A DNA stretch of 24,414 nt from an uncultured Christensenellaceae bacterium (GTDB lineage Bacteria; Bacillota; Clostridia; Christensenellales; Borkfalkiaceae): the NCBI GenBank assembly GCA_910586825.1, contig CAJUJF010000022.1, forward strand, positions 201-24,614, written 5' to 3'. The position numbers and the translations under genes are program-made. The notes under the pieces are model-generated. The model had not been told where the DNA came from. It did not search any database and saw only the letters and a program-made list of their open reading frames with translations. Every line of letters starts with the position of its first letter. Positions within the stretch are counted from its first letter, which is position 1. This document shows positions 22,212 to 24,414 of the stretch, in pieces.

Positions 22212-22241
22212 AAAAAATCCGTAACGGGATCGTTACGGATT
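22212..22241 (-). terminator. rpsU terminator
   Basis: On the minus strand AATCCGTAACG (22241-22231) pairs perfectly with CGTTACGGATT (22226-22216) across ATCC, followed by six T residues. It lies 5 nt past the rpsU stop codon and before the 131-residue protein gene. Confidence 0.92.
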
Positions 22242-22246
22242 CTTCC

Positions 22247-22423
22247 TTAGTTTCTGCTTCTCTTTCTCGCGGCTTCCGCCTTCTTTCTCTTTTTCACCGA
22301 AGGCTTTTCGTAAAACTCTTTCTTGCGAAGGTCGCCGATGATACCGTCGCGGGAGCATTTTCTCTTGAAACGGCGCAACGCGCTTTCGAGATTCTCGTTA
22401 TCCCCTACACGAATCGTAGACAT
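22247..22423 (-). CDS. rpsU: 30S ribosomal protein S21
   Basis: S21 is a small-subunit protein near the mRNA exit, involved in initiation. The 58-residue sequence has the family pattern VGDNENLESALRRFKRKCSRDGI...RKKEFYEKPSVKKRKK with a basic tail ending RKRSRN. The start is at 22423, with a perfect AAGGAGGG 6 nt upstream. A longer frame in phase extends to 22708 but lacks any family similarity and crosses the promoter. It has its own strong promoter and terminator, so it forms a near-single-gene unit. Confidence 0.98.
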   Translation of the reverse strand: MSTIRVGDNENLESALRRFKRKCSRDGIIGDLRKKEFYEKPSVKKRKKAEAARKRSRN

Positions 22424-22429
22424 GTTCAA

Positions 22430-22468
22430 CCCTCCTTCGCCGAAGCACTTAGTCGTAACGCAAGTTAC
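22430..22468 (-). promoter_or_regulatory. Small hairpins in the rpsU leader
   Basis: In the rpsU leader GTAAC pairs with GTTAC across TTGC (22468-22455), and CTTC pairs with GAAG across GGC (22445-22435). The second stem shares bases with the Shine-Dalgarno sequence (22437-22430). Such stems could tune S21 translation, but both are short and may be incidental. Confidence 0.3.
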
Positions 22469-22474
22469 CCGAAC

Positions 22475-22503
22475 ATTATAACAAACCGTCCTTTTTCTGT
22501 CAA
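22475..22503 (-). promoter_or_regulatory. rpsU promoter
   Basis: The minus strand has perfect -35 TTGACA (22503-22498), a 17-bp spacer and perfect -10 TATAAT (22480-22475). It begins 33 nt past the stop of the preceding TIM-barrel gene, and I see no terminator between them. Confidence 0.95.
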
Positions 22504-22536
22504 CTTGTTTTCGGGCGGTTTGCGGGAATTTTTTCC

Positions 22537-23328
22537 TTAATTGTATTTTGCGACTTTTTCGGCGAGAAATTCGTACGACGCTTTCAACGCCCCAAAATCC
22601 GCGTAATCTTTCCGGTAATTTTCGATGAGCAGCGCGCCGCCGAACCCGACGTCGCGAAGCCGAAGCAACAGGTCGTCGAAATCGAACGTGCCGGTTCCGG
22701 GGAGGCACATAACTCCGGCTTCCGTCACGTCGCTCACATGAACGTGCGTGAGTGCGGGCCCCATTTCTTCGAGATACTCCGCATAAGAAAAACCGGACAG
22801 GCGCGCCTGTTTGAGATCGAGCACGCCGCTAAGGCGCGGACAGAACGCTTGGAGACGTCGAAACACGCCCGGACGATTGTAAAACGCCCATTCCACGTTT
22901 TCGAGGGAAAGCGCAACGCCGTACTCCGCGCAGACCGAAGCGACTTCGCAAAGACACGGTCCCGTACGGGCAAAGTCCTCCCGAAACGTACGCTTCATGC
23001 GGGCAGGTCCGTGAAAGGAATAATGCTTCGCGCCGATCTCCTTTGCCGCCTCCATGGCGCGCCGCAACCAGACGTACGCGTCCGCGCGCACGCGCGGATG
23101 CTCGCTGAACAACTGCGGTTCGAACTGCGTACCCAACACGTGTACGGAATACGCCCGCTCCGCTCCCAGACACGAAGCGACCTGTTTCGAAAAATTGCGG
23201 TCGTATTCGCTGAACGAGGTCAGAAAAACTTCGACGGCGCCCACGTCCCATTCCGCCAACAGCGCGGCGGCGTCCTCCGTATTGACCCGCAAGAACAGCG
23301 ATGCCGTAGAAATCCCCGCCGTCATCAT
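22537..23328 (-). CDS. Sugar phosphate isomerase/epimerase-like TIM barrel
   Basis: This 263-residue protein belongs to the xylose isomerase-like TIM barrel superfamily (AP endonuclease 2 type), which holds sugar isomerases, epimerases and dehydratases. The metal-site pattern is visible: H63 in SVHV, H106 in SFHGP, E143 in SLENVEW, D171 in GVLDLKQ, H195/H197 in THVHVSD and E236 in LIENYRKD, with PGTGTFDF (210-217) between. The superfamily is certain; the substrate is not shown, and no transport or sugar-kinase genes lie nearby. No signal peptide. Two ATGs in a row (23328 and 23325) are possible starts, with GGAG and AGGA upstream. It follows an ArsR-type regulator by 23 nt and is probably in its operon. 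Confidence 0.88.
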   Translation of the reverse strand: MMTAGISTASLFLRVNTEDAAALLAEWDVGAVEVFLTSFSEYDRNFSKQVASCLGAERAYSVHVLGTQFEPQLFSEHPRVRADAYVWLRRAMEAAKEIGAKHYSFHGPARMKRTFREDFARTGPCLCEVASVCAEYGVALSLENVEWAFYNRPGVFRRLQAFCPRLSGVLDLKQARLSGFSYAEYLEEMGPALTHVHVSDVTEAGVMCLPGTGTFDFDDLLLRLRDVGFGGALLIENYRKDYADFGALKASYEFLAEKVAKYN

Positions 23329-23351
23329 ATCCTATCTCCGCTCCTTTGCGT

Positions 23352-24266
23352 TCAACGCGCGCAAATGAATTTGCAGGTGATCCCTTCGTCGTAGTCGCCG
23401 AAACCCTTGCCGAACAGCGTGAAACCGCCGCAATGTTCCGCGTCCTTAGGCACGGAAATGCGAAAACGGATCTTCTCCGTCGCGCATACGCCCAAATCGG
23501 ACACTTTCGTATCCGACACTCTGATCCCGCCGATAAACGAACCCTGCTCGTTGATGACGATGCTCACCTTTTTCCCGTACTGACCGAGATTCCCGTACCA
23601 CCAACGCGGATTGCAGGTGCCCGAACGGTCGTTGTATTCCCCCTTGCTCACGAACATGCCGACTTCTTTGCCGTTGACCGAAAAATACACGTCGCTGGGA
23701 TAAAACGCCGCGTAACCGGGGGCTTCGGAAGCGAGTTCCAACGAAAACTGCAACTCTTCGAGACGGGAATCCTCGGCAAGATAGTTCGGAACGAGATATT
23801 CCACATAGCCGTAAGCGATCCAGAGTATCCCCGCGCGGATCCGGTCGGGATAAGCGAAACAAGCGGGGTCGTCGAACCGACCGATGACCCGCTCGGTAGA
23901 CGCAAGCCCGCAAGTCGGATTGGCGTCGTAATCGACGTAATGCCCGATATCCACCTGCGCCGTCTCCACTCTTCCCTCCGCCTGCCGCAACCCGACAAGA
24001 TCGACGATGATCTTATCGGTGGCAAGACTGCATATCTTCTGCGTGCCGCGCACGCCCGACGACGTCGAAATATCGATCAGCCCCGCCGCATGCAATTTTT
24101 TCACGTGCGCCGTGATCGCGCCGTTCGAAACGTCGAATCGCTTTGCAAAATAAGCGAGATTGAGTTCCCCCTTTTGCAAAAGCTCGTCCAAAATCCCGAT
24201 CCGGATGTCCGAATCCAACGCCTCGTACAACAATTTTCCCTGTTTGAAATCTTTCAAATAAATCAT
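23352..24266 (-). CDS. ArsR-type winged-helix regulator with large C-terminal domain
   Basis: The 304-residue protein starts with a winged helix-turn-helix of the ArsR/SmtB type: helices at about 11-32 and 35-62 (LAYFAKRFDVSNGAITAHVKKLHAAGL) and a wing at about 66-82. The remaining 220 residues look beta-rich, with many Gly, Trp, Tyr and Asp residues (for example NPRWWYGNLGQYGKK). They have no cysteine metal pattern of the classical ArsR kind, so they probably form a ligand-sensing domain. It is much longer than standard ArsR proteins (about 100 residues). It is transcribed from its own strong promoter with AGAGGTG before the ATG and is followed by the TIM-barrel gene. Regulating that gene, and itself, is a plausible inference; the ligand may be a sugar or sugar acid. 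Confidence 0.85.
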   Translation of the reverse strand: MIYLKDFKQGKLLYEALDSDIRIGILDELLQKGELNLAYFAKRFDVSNGAITAHVKKLHAAGLIDISTSSGVRGTQKICSLATDKIIVDLVGLRQAEGRVETAQVDIGHYVDYDANPTCGLASTERVIGRFDDPACFAYPDRIRAGILWIAYGYVEYLVPNYLAEDSRLEELQFSLELASEAPGYAAFYPSDVYFSVNGKEVGMFVSKGEYNDRSGTCNPRWWYGNLGQYGKKVSIVINEQGSFIGGIRVSDTKVSDLGVCATEKIRFRISVPKDAEHCGGFTLFGKGFGDYDEGITCKFICAR

Positions 24267-24287
24267 AACACCTCTGGCTCCGCCTAT

Positions 24288-24316
24288 ATTATACTCCCGA
24301 TTCCGCTTTGTGTCAA
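24288..24316 (-). promoter_or_regulatory. Promoter of the regulator/TIM-barrel operon
   Basis: The minus strand has perfect -35 TTGACA (24316-24311), a 17-bp spacer and perfect -10 TATAAT (24293-24288), 21 nt before the regulator ATG. GTGT-CAAT-ACAC, a small inverted repeat, covers the -35 and could be part of an operator. Confidence 0.92.
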
Positions 24317-24370
24317 TACACGCTTGAATATAGAATTGAATATTTTAAAAATAAATAAAATAATAATAAT

Positions 24371-24389
24371 CCACCCGCATAGCGGGTGG
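24371..24389 (-). terminator. Terminator-like hairpin at right edge
   Basis: CCACCCGC (24371-24378) and GCGGGTGG (24382-24389) form a perfect 8-bp stem with a 3-nt ATA loop. On the minus strand it is followed by ATTATTATTATTTTATT, so it probably ends a minus-strand gene lying to the right of the window. The T-tract is interrupted by A. Confidence 0.6.
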
Positions 24390-24401
24390 TATTTCATTTT
24401 C

Positions 24402-24412
24402 GGGCATAGCCC
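24402..24412. repeat. Short palindrome next to the terminator
   Basis: GGGC-ATA-GCCC is a 4-bp stem with the same ATA loop as the hairpin 12 nt away. The two may belong to one palindromic element that continues beyond the window. Nothing more can be seen. Confidence 0.35.
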
Positions 24413-24414
24413 TA

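Noticed and set aside
22424..22708. N-terminal extension of rpsU
   Set aside because: It would cross the rpsU promoter and overlap the TIM-barrel gene; S21 starts at 22423 behind a perfect ribosome binding site.

Overview
The window looks like chromosomal DNA of a G+C-rich, endospore-forming Bacillota (Firmicutes) of the class Clostridia, possibly from an uncultured gut-type lineage. The lineage is inferred from gene order and codon bias. The backbone is the conserved Bacillus/Clostridium housekeeping block yicC-gmk-rpoZ-priA-def-fmt-rsmB-rlmN-rpe-thiN-spoVM-(rpmB)-yloU-yloV-recG, almost all on the minus strand, preceded by pcrA and ligA. Strong sigma-A promoters (TTGACA-17-TATAAT type) and AGGAGG-like ribosome binding sites fit this assignment.

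Left end (1-1872): two copies and a diverged third of a 117-bp tandem unit, each carrying the 5' half of a tRNA plus short hairpins. They lie directly downstream of ssrA (tmRNA, minus strand, 349-734), which is complete, with a G3-U70 acceptor stem, an encoded CCA, an ALAA-ending tag and its own promoter. An A+T-rich plus-strand gene for a secreted protein of unknown function follows, and it converges on recG through a two-way terminator.

Core (1873-17446): yloU-yloV-recG form one operon with its own promoter. rpmB is transcribed the other way from a divergent promoter. From 17353 down to 6492 the minus-strand genes are tightly packed, mostly with 4-nt stop/start overlaps, and are probably one long operon for nucleotide supply, transcription, replication restart, translation initiation, rRNA modification and cofactor supply. 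Departures from the usual order are the absence of prpC-prkC-rsgA between rlmN and rpe, an alpha/beta hydrolase inserted before rlmN, and an M19 dipeptidase translationally coupled to a 22-codon spoVM. spoVM is the most useful small gene found here.

Right part (17470-24414): ligA and pcrA, where pcrA has a promoter so close to its ATG that its mRNA should be leaderless; a 131-residue protein of unknown function; rpsU; and a two-gene operon of an ArsR-type regulator and a sugar-isomerase-like TIM barrel. The window ends in palindromes that resemble a terminator for a gene lying beyond it.

I see no defence system, CRISPR array, prophage or insertion sequence. The most unusual elements are the tRNA-half tandem repeat behind ssrA, the long arginine-rich tmRNA tag, the coupled spoVM-dipeptidase pair and the predicted leaderless pcrA transcript.
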